DNA of 64,000 bases, taken from positions 62,001 to 126,000 of the forward strand of contig JALHRS010000005.1 in assembly GCA_022841325.1 (NCBI GenBank), in the 5' to 3' direction. A model generated the notes under the pieces. The model was not told where the DNA came from. It ran no database searches and saw only the letters and a list, made by a program, of their open reading frames with translations. Source of the stretch: Lysobacterales bacterium. Lineage in GTDB: Bacteria > Pseudomonadota > Gammaproteobacteria > Xanthomonadales > SZUA-5. Below are positions 18,699 to 27,738 of the stretch, piece after piece. The first letter of the stretch is position 1. Every line of letters begins with the position of its first letter. Made by a program: the position numbers and the translations under genes.

Positions 18699-18800
18699 GT
18701 CATTCCCGCGCAGGCGGGAATGACGATTCCGACTGCGCGGCGATACCGACTTGTTTAGAGCAATGGCTTGAGCCTGGATTCCCGCTTTCGCGGGAATGTC
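18699..18800. repeat. GTCATTCCCGC palindromic repeats, family E
   Basis: Two palindromes of the GTCATTCCCGCGCAGGCGGG and GATTCCCGCTTTCGCGGGAA types lie about 55 bp apart in the 254-bp gap before the RND adaptor gene. This is a widespread dispersed repeat of proteobacteria. The pair may act as a terminator for the preceding gene. Confidence 0.75.
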
Positions 18801-18910
18801 GATTCCGGCCTGGGCGGTAGCGGGGACTTGCCCAGGCCCTCAGCCATCACATGATCTTTTTGCAGACCTCGTCATTGTAGGCGGCTACGGACGCTGAGGT
18901 TTTCAATGCC

Positions 18911-19993
18911 ATGCTGATGCGCAACACCTGCCGAGCCGCTCTGGCGCTAGGGTTCTTTCTGGGGCTGCCGAGCCTTGCACCGGCCCAGGACGCCGTTCCA
19001 GTGCGTGTGGTGATGCCGACGCAGGAAGCGGTGGTCGAAAAGCGTGCACTCAGTGGCAGCCTGACCTCATTGAGCGCGGCCTCGCTGTCGCCGCGGGAAT
19101 CGGGGGTGGTCGAACGTATCGCCGCTGATGCCGGGCAGCAGGTCAAGACCGGCGACACGCTGCTGGTGCTGGATGCCACGCTGGCGCGCTTGCAGGCTGC
19201 CCGAGTCAAGGCTTCGCTGGCTGAGTCTAGAGTGCGCCTGGCCGAGGCCGAGCGCGTGCGTGATGAATCGGCCAAACTGGCAGACCAGCGCAACATCGCC
19301 CGCACCCAGGCCCGCGCCGCCGAAGCCGAAGCGCGAATCCAGGCGGCAGCCATGGCCAGCGCCAAGGCCGAAGCCGATCTGGCGGACGAGCGAGTGCGAC
19401 GGCACACGCTGAAAGCCCCCTTCGACGGGGTCATCGTCCAGCGCCTTGTCGATGCCGGCGAGTGGGTGGATGCGGCCTCCCCGGTGTTCGAACTGGTCGA
19501 TACCTCGAATCTGCGCTTCGATCTGCAAGTGCCGCAGGAACTGCACGGCGCCATCGCCAGCGGCGATGCCGTGCAACTGCAGATCGACGCTTTTCCTGGC
19601 ATCGGCTTTGCCGGCAGCGTTGCCGCCGTGGTCCCGGTCAAGGACCCGGCCGCGCGCACTTTTCTGGTACGCATCGAGGTCGACGATCCCGACTCACGGT
19701 TGCAGCCCGGCATGTCCGGGCGAGCCGAACTGGCGCTGGCACGACGGGCCCAGGCCTGGACCCTGTCCCGCGACGCGCTGGTGCGCTATCCGGATGGTAC
19801 TCACGGCATCTGGGTGATCGAAACCGGCAGCAACGGGCCAGTGGCGCGGGCACGCCAGGTGGAGCTGGGGCTGGAGCTGGGTGACCGTCGCGAGATCCGC
19901 GCCGGCATCAAGGGCGGCGAGCAGGTGGTCGAGCGCGGCAATGAGCGACTGCGGGATGGCGCGCCGGTGCGCGTGCTCGACGACGCGCGCTGA
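18911..19993 (+). CDS. RND efflux periplasmic adaptor (HlyD/MFP family)
   Basis: A 360-residue membrane fusion protein. The signal peptide ends near LAPAQDAVP. A lipoyl half-motif (SPRESGVVERIAADAGQQVK) follows, then an alanine/arginine/glutamate-rich coiled-coil hairpin (residues ~95-155), the second lipoyl half ('TLKAPFDGVIVQRLVDAGEWV'), and beta-barrel and membrane-proximal domains. Such adaptors join an inner-membrane RND pump to an outer-membrane channel. The permease gene starts 12 bp downstream. No TolC-like channel gene or regulator is nearby, so it presumably uses a channel encoded elsewhere. The substrate cannot be inferred. Confidence 0.93.
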   Translation: MLMRNTCRAALALGFFLGLPSLAPAQDAVPVRVVMPTQEAVVEKRALSGSLTSLSAASLSPRESGVVERIAADAGQQVKTGDTLLVLDATLARLQAARVKASLAESRVRLAEAERVRDESAKLADQRNIARTQARAAEAEARIQAAAMASAKAEADLADERVRRHTLKAPFDGVIVQRLVDAGEWVDAASPVFELVDTSNLRFDLQVPQELHGAIASGDAVQLQIDAFPGIGFAGSVAAVVPVKDPAARTFLVRIEVDDPDSRLQPGMSGRAELALARRAQAWTLSRDALVRYPDGTHGIWVIETGSNGPVARARQVELGLELGDRREIRAGIKGGEQVVERGNERLRDGAPVRVLDDAR

Positions 19994-20004
19994 GGGAGGC
20001 CACC

Positions 20005-23000
20005 ATGTTTGAAGCCATGCTCCGCCGCGGAACACTGATGGCCGTGATCGTGCTGATCGTTGCCGTTCTCGGTTTGATGGCTGCCTTGCGCATTCCGGTG
20101 CAGATGATCCCCGATCTGGAAGTGCGCACCATTTCGGTGGAGACACGCTGGCCCGGCGCCACGCCGCAGGATGTCGAGAAGGAAATCCTGGTCGAGCAGG
20201 AAGAATATCTGCGCGCCGTGCCCAACCTGATCCGCATGGTCTCGTCGGCATCCACCGGGCGCGCCGACATCGAACTGGAGTTCCCTTTCGGCACCGACAT
20301 CAACCAGGCCCTGATCCGGGTCAGCAATGCGCTCAGCCAGGTGCCGGCCTACCCGGAGAATGTGGACGAGCCGCAGCTGTCCTCCAGCTCCTTTTCCGAC
20401 AACGCCTTCATGTACTTCCGGGTGGTACCACTGGAAGGCAATCCGCTGAGCGTCGATGTCGACCTGATGCGCGATTTCGTCGACGACTTCGTGCGCACCC
20501 GGATGGAGCGGGTGCCGGGGGTGTCGCAGGTTTCGGTCGGTGGCGGCGCCGAGCGCCAGATCCAGATCATCGTCGATCCGGCGCGACTGGCTGAACGCGG
20601 CCTCAGCCTGCTCGATGTGCGTGAGGCCGTGCGCCAGCGCAACCGCGATGTCTCCGGTGGCGATGTCGATTCCGGCAAGCGCCGCTATCTGCTGCGCACC
20701 GTCGGCCGCTTCGAGAACGTGGCCGAGCTGCAGCAGCTGATCATCGACGAGCGCGGCGGCACGCTGATCCGGCTGGCCGATGTCGCCGAGGTGCGCTCCG
20801 ATCATTCCGAGATCCGCCAGCTGTCCTTCGCCAATGGTCAGCCGGGCCTCAGCCTGTCGGTGCGGCGCGAAAGCGGCTCCAATGTCATCGACATCAAGCA
20901 GCGCATGTTGCCGGTGATGGCGGAACTCAACCGCGACGTGCTGGCGCCGGTGGGCATGGAAATGCACCTGAGCTCCGATGATGTCCGCTATGTCGAGGAT
21001 TCGCTGGCCAATGTCTGGCAGAACCTGGCCATCGGCGCGGCCCTGGCCTCGCTGGTGCTGTTTCTGTTCCTGCGTTCGTGGTCCGGTACCCTGATCGCCG
21101 TGATCGGCCTGCCCTTGTGCACGGTCGCTGCGCTGATCGGTCTGCAGATGGCCGGACGCACGATCAATGTCATTTCCATGGCCGGCGTGGCCTTTGCCAT
21201 CGGCATGACCCTGGACAACACCATCGTCGTGCTGGAGAACATCGAGCGGCTGCGCCGCAAGGGCCTGTCGCGTTTCGATGCGGCGCTGGCCGGCGTCCGT
21301 GAAGTCTGGCCGGCGCTGCTGGCTTCCACGCTGACCACGGTGCTGGTGTTTGCGCCGGTACTGTTCATCCGTCAGGAGGCCGGACAGCTGTATTCGGATG
21401 TGGCCATCGCCATTTCCGCCGCCATCATGGCCTCAATGCTGGTGGCGATCAGCATCGTGCCGGCGCTGGCCGCCCGACTGGGACTGAGATCCAGCGGCAC
21501 CACCACCACCGGCGCCACCGACGCGCTCAGTCATTGGGTCACGGCACTGATTGCCAGCCCGATCCGGCGCAGCTGGACCATAGCGCTGAGCGTGGGCGTC
21601 ACCGTGATTGCCGCCTGGTGGCTGACGCCGGCGGCCGAATACCTGCCCGAGGGCGAGGAGCCCAAGACCTTTTCGGTCATGAATGCCCCGCCCGGTTACA
21701 GCCTGCAGGAGATGGCCAGGATCGGCGCCGAAGTCCAGGCCGATCTGCTGCCCTATCTGACTCAGGCGCCCGAAGCCTTTGCGCGCGGCGACAGCACGGT
21801 GCCGAGCATCCGCACCCTGAATCTGAACGTCTCCGCGGGTTCCTTGCGAATCATCTCCGAGAGCCAGGTTCCGGGCGAAATCGACGCTCTGATGGATGCC
21901 ATCGACGAGCGCTTCCGTGCCTATCCAGGGATGCGGGCCTTCTCCTCGCGCGGCTCGATCATCTCCAGCAATGACGGCGGCACGCGCAGCGTCAATCTGG
22001 ACATTTCCGGCCCGGACCTCACCCAGATCTATGCCGTGGCCGAAGCCGCCTACCGACGTGCCGAATCGGCTTTCGATGGCGCCCGCATCGGTTCCTCACC
22101 GTCGAGCCTGGTGCTGGGTCAACCGCTGCTGCAGCTGCGACCCCATTGGGACCGCATGGCCGAACTCGGCATGAGTCCGCAAGGGCTGGGTTTTGCCGTC
22201 GCTGCCTTGAGCGACGGCGCCTTTGTCGACGAGTTCTTCCTCGACAACGACAAGATCGACATCTACCTCTATGGCCCGTCCGGCAGCGCCCAGTCGCTGG
22301 CTGCGGTGCCCGATCTGCCGATCTATACGCCCAGTGGTGCCGTGTTGCCGCTGCGGGCGCTGGTCGAGATTGTCGAAACCGTGGACACGGAAACGCTGCG
22401 CCGGGTCAATGGCCGGCGCACGGTCACGCTCAACATCGTGCCGCCGCGCTCGGTGCCGCTGGAAACCGCCGTGGAAACCGTGCGCACCGAAGTCGTACAG
22501 GCGCTGCAGGCCGACGGTCTGGTGCCGCCTGGGATCAGCATCGATTTCTCCGGCGCCAGCGATCAGCTCGATGCCACCCGCGAAGCGCTGTCGAGCAACT
22601 TCCTGGTCGCCGTGGCCCTGTGTTATCTGATTCTGGTGGCCATCTTCGTGCACTGGGGCTATCCATTGCTGATCCTGACCACGGTTCCGCTGGGCGTGGC
22701 CGGTGGCATCATCGGTCTGGCGCTGATGAATCTGTTCGTGCGCCAGCCCTTCGACATGATCACCATGCTGGGCTTCCTGATTCTGGTCGGCACGGTGGTC
22801 AACAATCCCATCCTGGTGGTCGATCAGGCCCTGCGCAATCTGCGCGAAACCGGGGTGGATGCGGTCGAAGCGGTCACCCAGGCGGTGCAGGCGCGCATCC
22901 GGCCGATGCTGATGTCGACCACCACCACGCTGTTCGGCCTGGCGCCGCTGGTGTTCATTCCCGGCGCCGGCGTCGAGCTTTACCGCGGTGTCGGCGCCAT

Positions 23001-23094
23001 CGTGCTGTTCGGATTGCTGTTCAGCCTGCTGGTGTCGCTGACTTTCCTGCCGGCCTTGCTGACCAGCGTGCTCAGCCGGCGCCGAGTCGCATAG
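20005..23094 (+). CDS. RND efflux permease (AcrB/HAE-like)
   Basis: At 1029 residues this is a full-length RND pump with an N-terminal membrane helix, two large periplasmic loops and two six-helix membrane bundles. The porter opening 'VETRWPGATPQDVEKEILV' and the helix-4 motif are recognisable. That motif reads GMTLDNTIVVLENIERLRRKG: the first of the two proton-relay Asp residues of AcrB is present and the second position is Asn, as in many HAE-like but non-AcrB pumps. The adaptor gene is immediately upstream. The TAG stop runs into repeat-like DNA and two strong hairpins. Confidence 0.95.
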   Translation: MFEAMLRRGTLMAVIVLIVAVLGLMAALRIPVQMIPDLEVRTISVETRWPGATPQDVEKEILVEQEEYLRAVPNLIRMVSSASTGRADIELEFPFGTDINQALIRVSNALSQVPAYPENVDEPQLSSSSFSDNAFMYFRVVPLEGNPLSVDVDLMRDFVDDFVRTRMERVPGVSQVSVGGGAERQIQIIVDPARLAERGLSLLDVREAVRQRNRDVSGGDVDSGKRRYLLRTVGRFENVAELQQLIIDERGGTLIRLADVAEVRSDHSEIRQLSFANGQPGLSLSVRRESGSNVIDIKQRMLPVMAELNRDVLAPVGMEMHLSSDDVRYVEDSLANVWQNLAIGAALASLVLFLFLRSWSGTLIAVIGLPLCTVAALIGLQMAGRTINVISMAGVAFAIGMTLDNTIVVLENIERLRRKGLSRFDAALAGVREVWPALLASTLTTVLVFAPVLFIRQEAGQLYSDVAIAISAAIMASMLVAISIVPALAARLGLRSSGTTTTGATDALSHWVTALIASPIRRSWTIALSVGVTVIAAWWLTPAAEYLPEGEEPKTFSVMNAPPGYSLQEMARIGAEVQADLLPYLTQAPEAFARGDSTVPSIRTLNLNVSAGSLRIISESQVPGEIDALMDAIDERFRAYPGMRAFSSRGSIISSNDGGTRSVNLDISGPDLTQIYAVAEAAYRRAESAFDGARIGSSPSSLVLGQPLLQLRPHWDRMAELGMSPQGLGFAVAALSDGAFVDEFFLDNDKIDIYLYGPSGSAQSLAAVPDLPIYTPSGAVLPLRALVEIVETVDTETLRRVNGRRTVTLNIVPPRSVPLETAVETVRTEVVQALQADGLVPPGISIDFSGASDQLDATREALSSNFLVAVALCYLILVAIFVHWGYPLLILTTVPLGVAGGIIGLALMNLFVRQPFDMITMLGFLILVGTVVNNPILVVDQALRNLRETGVDAVEAVTQAVQARIRPMLMSTTTTLFGLAPLVFIPGAGVELYRGVGAIVLFGLLFSLLVSLTFLPALLTSVLSRRRVA

Positions 23095-23461
23095 GTCCGA
23101 GGCGCCTTAGCACTCGCGCAGGTCCGAGGGGCCTTGGCAGGTCACGTTGCCCCGCAGGGGCTACGTGACGATGCTGTGCCGAGCCATACACCTCGGCACA
23201 GGGCTTGGACTGCGGTCGCGACGCAAGGTCGCTCCTAGGAATGGCGGGTTACGCTGTGGGAGCGACCTCGCGTCGCGACCGCCAAAAGCCACGCTGAGCG
23301 GCTGCGCCGCACATCGGGCTACACAAATCGGCTCGTCGTACATCGGGCTACCCGAACGGCGACCGTTTTCCCCTCGTTCGCGCCTGCACAGGCAACAGCC
23401 TCGCCCGACCCGTATCATGCAGCGGCTGTCCCCCGCGCCTGCCGCCCAGACTCCTTCGTTG
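23095..23461. other. RND-nitrilase intergenic region with hairpins and repeats
   Basis: No gene is seen in this 367-bp region. It contains a direct repeat of GGTCCGAGG words (23096 and 23121), two strong hairpins (23141-23169 and 23174-23201), two inverted family-C GGTCGCGACG/CGTCGCGACC units (23214-23280) and two family-B-like CATCGGGCTAC ends (about 23313 and 23341). Confidence 0.65.
23141..23201 (+). terminator. Tandem hairpins after the RND operon
   Basis: The first hairpin pairs GTCACGTTGCCCC with GGGGCTACGTGAC (13 bp, one mismatch, 3-nt loop). The second pairs CTGTGCCGAG (23174-23183) with CTCGGCACAG (23192-23201) across 8 nt. Neither has a T-run. They probably end or stabilise the RND transcript. 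Confidence 0.5.
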
Positions 23462-24436
23462 ATGTACTACGCCGCCGCCTGCCAGACCGATTTCCCCGCG
23501 CCCAGGCATCGTTCCGAGATTGCCCAGCGCACGCACCGGATGATCCAGATCATCGAGCAGACCATCGTCGGCTACGAGCCCTTCTTCGATGTGCGGCTGC
23601 TGGTGTTCCCGGAATTCGCGCATGCCGTGCCGATCTATGAAACGCCGGCCCAGCTGCTGTCGGAACTGGCCCTGCCGATTCCGAACGAGCACACCGAGCG
23701 CTATGTGGCGGTCGCCCGCAAATACGGCTGTCATATCCAGACCGGCAGTTTTCTCGAGCGCGACGATCGCTTTCCGGGCGCCGTGTTCAACACCACCCTG
23801 CTGATCGGCCCCGGCGGCATCCTTTCGCGCTACCGCAAGGTCAATCCGTGGATACCGTGGGAAGTGCACGCCAGCCCGCACGATTACGCCGATTACCCAG
23901 ACGATCCCTTTCCGGTGGTCGATACCGAGCTCGGCAAGCTCGGCGTGGCCATCTGCTATGACTGGCTGTTTCCCGAAACCCTGCGTGAGCTGGCTTTTCG
24001 TGGTGCCGAGGTGCTGATCCGGGTCTCCGCCTACATGGACCCCTGGGGCACCGCCCAACCCACCGACTGGTGGACCCTGATCAACCGTACCCGGGCGCTG
24101 GAGAACAGCGCTTTCGTGGTCGCCGCCAACCAGGGCGCGCAGATGGCGCACTACCCGCCCTTCAGCTGGCCAGGCGGCAGCATGGTCGTGGATTTCGATG
24201 GCCGCATTCTGGCGCAGGCCGATCCCGGTCCGGGCGAGAAAGTGGTCGTCGCCCCGATCAACATCGAAGCACTGCGCAGCGAGCGCGCCCGCCGACAGGG
24301 ACACGACACCCGTGCCCATCTACGGTCGAGCCTGCATCAATACGCGAGGCAGGACTATCTGCCACCGGCGGATGGTGCGATCACCATCGAGTCTCTGCGG
24401 CAACGGATCAAGACCGGCAAGGAGCGACTGCGTTGA
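23462..24436 (+). CDS. Nitrilase-fold carbon-nitrogen hydrolase
   Basis: A 324-residue member of the nitrilase superfamily, with the Glu-Lys-Cys triad visible as LVFPEFAH, LSRYRKVNPW and VAICYDWLFPETL. It hydrolyses an amide or nitrile, but no subfamily motif fixes the substrate. I chose ATG 23462 (MYYAAACQTDFPAPRHRS) because the conserved first strand starts there; ATG 23417 would add 15 unconserved residues. The stop overlaps the TTG start of the next gene, so it is coupled to a lipoprotein and a multiheme cytochrome. That is an unusual setting for a nitrilase and suggests a role in the same process. Confidence 0.88.
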   Translation: MYYAAACQTDFPAPRHRSEIAQRTHRMIQIIEQTIVGYEPFFDVRLLVFPEFAHAVPIYETPAQLLSELALPIPNEHTERYVAVARKYGCHIQTGSFLERDDRFPGAVFNTTLLIGPGGILSRYRKVNPWIPWEVHASPHDYADYPDDPFPVVDTELGKLGVAICYDWLFPETLRELAFRGAEVLIRVSAYMDPWGTAQPTDWWTLINRTRALENSAFVVAANQGAQMAHYPPFSWPGGSMVVDFDGRILAQADPGPGEKVVVAPINIEALRSERARRQGHDTRAHLRSSLHQYARQDYLPPADGAITIESLRQRIKTGKERLR

Positions 24437-27400
24437 GGCTGACTTTTCCGAGCTTGGGCGTGTGCCTGCTGCCGCTGGTGTTGATGCTGAGCGGCTGCGA
24501 ACCGCAGGCACCCGCCATCGATGCCCGAACCATCGCCGTCAACAATGAGGCGGTTGGGCTGATGGGGCAATACCGCAACGAGGAAGCGCGGCTGCTGTTC
24601 TCGGAGCTGGTCCAGACCCATCCCGAACTGACCGAATTGCGAGTCAATCTGGCCATCGCGACGCTGAACCGGCAACGCGCGGGTGATGAGGAAGCGGCGC
24701 TGGCCATCGCCCGCGACACGCTGAAGCAGGATCCCGCGCAGTTGCGTGCACGCTATGTCGCGGGATTGGCGGAGCTGTATCTGGGTCGGGTGGAAGCGGC
24801 GGCGGTGGAACTCGACGCGGTAGCGGACGCCATCGCCGACGATGCCCATGCCAGCTACTTTGCCGCCCAGGCTGCGTCCCAGCTGGGCCGTGTTGAGCGC
24901 GCACAAATGCTGTATCGACGCGCGCTCGTGATCGATCCCTATCTGCGCAGCGCCTACTACGGCATCGCCCAACTGCTGCGCCAGAACGGCGACAGCGATG
25001 GCGCCCGCGAGATGCTGCGCGACTATCAGAAACTGCAGGGCAACCCACGCGCCCATCTGGCCGAGTTCCGTTACACCCGGATGGGACCGCTGGCCGAAGC
25101 CCAGGTCATCGGCAATCCGCAGCCCGCCCAAGCAGTCCTGCCCGAAGGGCCAGTGTTTGCCAATGCCACAGAGCTGGCGCCGGTGGATCTGGTCGGCGCG
25201 GGACTGAGTCTGACCACGGCCGATTTCGATGGCGACGGCCGGCTGGACCTGTTTCTGGCGGGCGGCGAGCATCAGGGCAACCGACTCTGGCGCGGCATCG
25301 ATAGCGGTTTTGCCAGTCTCGCCGGGCATCCGCTGACCCAGGTCGAGAACGTGCGCGCCGCGGCCTGGGGCGATGTCGACAATGACGGTCGGCTGGATCT
25401 GTATCTCTGTCGCGACGGCAGCAATCAGCTGGGCGCGATCAGCCTGGAGACCTGGGAAGATGTCGCCACATCCTCAGGTCTGGCCGATGCCCGCAGCTGT
25501 GTCGATGTCGCGATGATCGATGCCGATCATGATGGCGATCTGGACATCCATGTGCTCAATGTCGAGGGCGGCAACGAGCTCTACAGCAACAATCTGGACG
25601 GCAGCTTCCGGGCGCTGAGCGAGTCCTCACCCGTGCTCGCCGGCGACCAGCGCAGTGGCCGCCAGCTGCTGGTTGCCGATTTCGATGCCGACCGGGATGC
25701 CGATCTGTTGCTGCTCCATGCCTTGCCGCCGCCGCAGTTGCTGCTCAACGACCGGCTCTGGGACTACCGCGAGGACGGGAGAATCGCAGAGATAAAGCAG
25801 ACTGACTGGCGCGCCGCGACGCTGGCCGATCCGCTGGCCCGCGGCAAGCCCTGGTTGATCACGGTAGACGCCAATGGCCAACTGCAGTCGCTGGATCTGA
25901 CCGCGCCGGACAATGTCCGGATGCTGGCCACCAGCGGCCTGCCGCCAGCCGAGCGCCCGCAGCTGATCGCCCAGGATTTCGACGGCGATGGCAGCACCGA
26001 CATCCTGCTGTGGAATGCGCACGGCTGGGAGCTGTATGGCTTTGACGACCAGGCGCAAAGGCTGCGTCTGGTGCAGAGCGCACAGATCCCGCTGCTGGCT
26101 CTGACCGCCTATCTGCGCGAGCCGGGCCTCGGTCCGGAGCTGGTGGGCGTGGTCTACGCCGATCAGGGTTCCAGGCTGGTGCGCTGGCCGGCTGGCTCCG
26201 GTCGCTACGGTTTTCTGGCGCTGGCTCCGAGCGGCCGCGCCGATGCCGGTGAAGGCACCCGCTCCAATGCCTCGGGCCTCGGCACCACGGTGCTGCTGCG
26301 GGTGGCTGATCGCTGGAGCATCGTCGACCAGCTCGATCGCGACTCGGCGCAGGGGCAAAGCCTGCAGCCGCTGGCGATCGGGCTGGGCGGTGCCAGCCAG
26401 GCGGATTTCGTCGAGCTGCAGTGGAGTGACGGCGTCTACCAGACCGAGCTGGCGCTTGCCGGCGGACAGCTGCACACCATCGCCGAAGAACAGCGGCAAC
26501 TGGCCAGCTGCCCGGTGCTGTTCGCCTGGAATGGCGAGCGCTTCGAATTCGTCAGCGATGTCCTCGGTGTAGGCGGCATCGGTTTCTACCTCGCACCCGG
26601 GGTCTATTCCGAGCCGCGACCGTGGGAATTCTTCAAACTCCCGCAGGGGGCCCTGCAGCCGCGCGATGGCCGCTACCAGCTCAAGCTCACCGAGCCGATG
26701 GAAGAAGCGGCTTACCTCGATTCGGCGCGGCTGCATGTCTACGATCTGCCGCCAGGTTGGGATCTGAGCCTGGATGAGCGTATGCACACCGGCGGCGGCC
26801 CGGCGCCGGCCGGCACCCCGATCTACTTCCGCGCAAGCGATGTGCTGCCGCTGCGGCGCGTGCTCGACGGCAAGGGGCAGTCGCTGGACGAGGCATTGGC
26901 GCTGGCGGATGCGAAAGCGGTCGATCCGGGCCTGCTGGACCTGCGCTTCATCGGCCGCTTGGCGCAGGAGCAACGGATCGAGCTGGAACTGACGCAGCCG
27001 ATCGCCAATGCCCGCGGGTTGGCGCTGGTGGCCGATGCCTGGGTCGAATACCCCTACTCGCAGACCGTGTTCGCCGCCTGGCAGGCGGGCGCCGACTACA
27101 CGCCCTTCAGTCTGGAAGCCCGCGTCCGTGGCCGCTGGCAGCCGGTCCATGCCCAGTTCGGCTATCCGGCGGGCATGCCGCGCGAATTCAGCCTGCCGCT
27201 GGATGCCGTTCCGGTCGGTAGCGAGGCCCTGCGCCTGCGCGGCAATCTGGAAGTCTACTGGGACCGGATACGGGTGATTCAGTCGCAGCCCGCGCCGACC
27301 GAGCTTCGCCACCAGTTGCTGCAGCCGATTCAGGCCCAGGTGGCGCGCATCGGCTTTCCCAAACGCAGCACGCTGGCGCAGCGACGCCCGCATTACGACT

Positions 27401-27738
27401 ATGACGATCGCTCGGCCTTCTGGGACACGCGCTACATGGCGGGCGACTACACGGCTTTTGGTCCGGCCCTGGAACTGGTGGCGCAGACCGACGACGCGCT
27501 GGCCATCATCGGCCCGGGCGACGAGATACACCTCGAATTCGAAGCCCTGACCGACCCGCCGCCGGGCTGGCGCCGCGTGCTGGTGCTGGAAACCCGCGGC
27601 TATGCCAAGGACATGGATCTGTACACCCGCGACGGTGAGACCATTGGCCCGCTGCCGCGCACGCCGGGCATCCCCGACGCAGCCCGGCGTGATGATCTGA
27701 ACCGCCAGTACAACACCCGCTTTCAGGATGGACGCTGA
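24433..27738 (+). CDS. Large TPR/FG-GAP lipoprotein
   Basis: The TTG at 24433, overlapping the previous stop as TTGA and preceded by AAGGAG at 8 nt, gives 1101 residues starting MRLTFPSLGV with a lipobox LSGC (Cys 22, Glu at +2, so probably outer membrane). Residues ~35-210 are TPR-like helices. From ~250 a run of FG-GAP/VCBS blades carries DFDGDGRLDLFLAG, DVDNDGRLDLYL, DADHDGDLDIHV and DFDGDGSTDILL, probable Ca-binding loops. A region resembling ASPIC/UnbV (around 'SNASGLGTTVLLRV') and a long C-terminal beta-rich part (from ~700) of unknown fold follow. It is coupled to the cytochrome gene by a TGATG overlap. A scaffold or receptor role is inferred. Confidence 0.85.
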   Translation: MRLTFPSLGVCLLPLVLMLSGCEPQAPAIDARTIAVNNEAVGLMGQYRNEEARLLFSELVQTHPELTELRVNLAIATLNRQRAGDEEAALAIARDTLKQDPAQLRARYVAGLAELYLGRVEAAAVELDAVADAIADDAHASYFAAQAASQLGRVERAQMLYRRALVIDPYLRSAYYGIAQLLRQNGDSDGAREMLRDYQKLQGNPRAHLAEFRYTRMGPLAEAQVIGNPQPAQAVLPEGPVFANATELAPVDLVGAGLSLTTADFDGDGRLDLFLAGGEHQGNRLWRGIDSGFASLAGHPLTQVENVRAAAWGDVDNDGRLDLYLCRDGSNQLGAISLETWEDVATSSGLADARSCVDVAMIDADHDGDLDIHVLNVEGGNELYSNNLDGSFRALSESSPVLAGDQRSGRQLLVADFDADRDADLLLLHALPPPQLLLNDRLWDYREDGRIAEIKQTDWRAATLADPLARGKPWLITVDANGQLQSLDLTAPDNVRMLATSGLPPAERPQLIAQDFDGDGSTDILLWNAHGWELYGFDDQAQRLRLVQSAQIPLLALTAYLREPGLGPELVGVVYADQGSRLVRWPAGSGRYGFLALAPSGRADAGEGTRSNASGLGTTVLLRVADRWSIVDQLDRDSAQGQSLQPLAIGLGGASQADFVELQWSDGVYQTELALAGGQLHTIAEEQRQLASCPVLFAWNGERFEFVSDVLGVGGIGFYLAPGVYSEPRPWEFFKLPQGALQPRDGRYQLKLTEPMEEAAYLDSARLHVYDLPPGWDLSLDERMHTGGGPAPAGTPIYFRASDVLPLRRVLDGKGQSLDEALALADAKAVDPGLLDLRFIGRLAQEQRIELELTQPIANARGLALVADAWVEYPYSQTVFAAWQAGADYTPFSLEARVRGRWQPVHAQFGYPAGMPREFSLPLDAVPVGSEALRLRGNLEVYWDRIRVIQSQPAPTELRHQLLQPIQAQVARIGFPKRSTLAQRRPHYDYDDRSAFWDTRYMAGDYTAFGPALELVAQTDDALAIIGPGDEIHLEFEALTDPPPGWRRVLVLETRGYAKDMDLYTRDGETIGPLPRTPGIPDAARRDDLNRQYNTRFQDGR

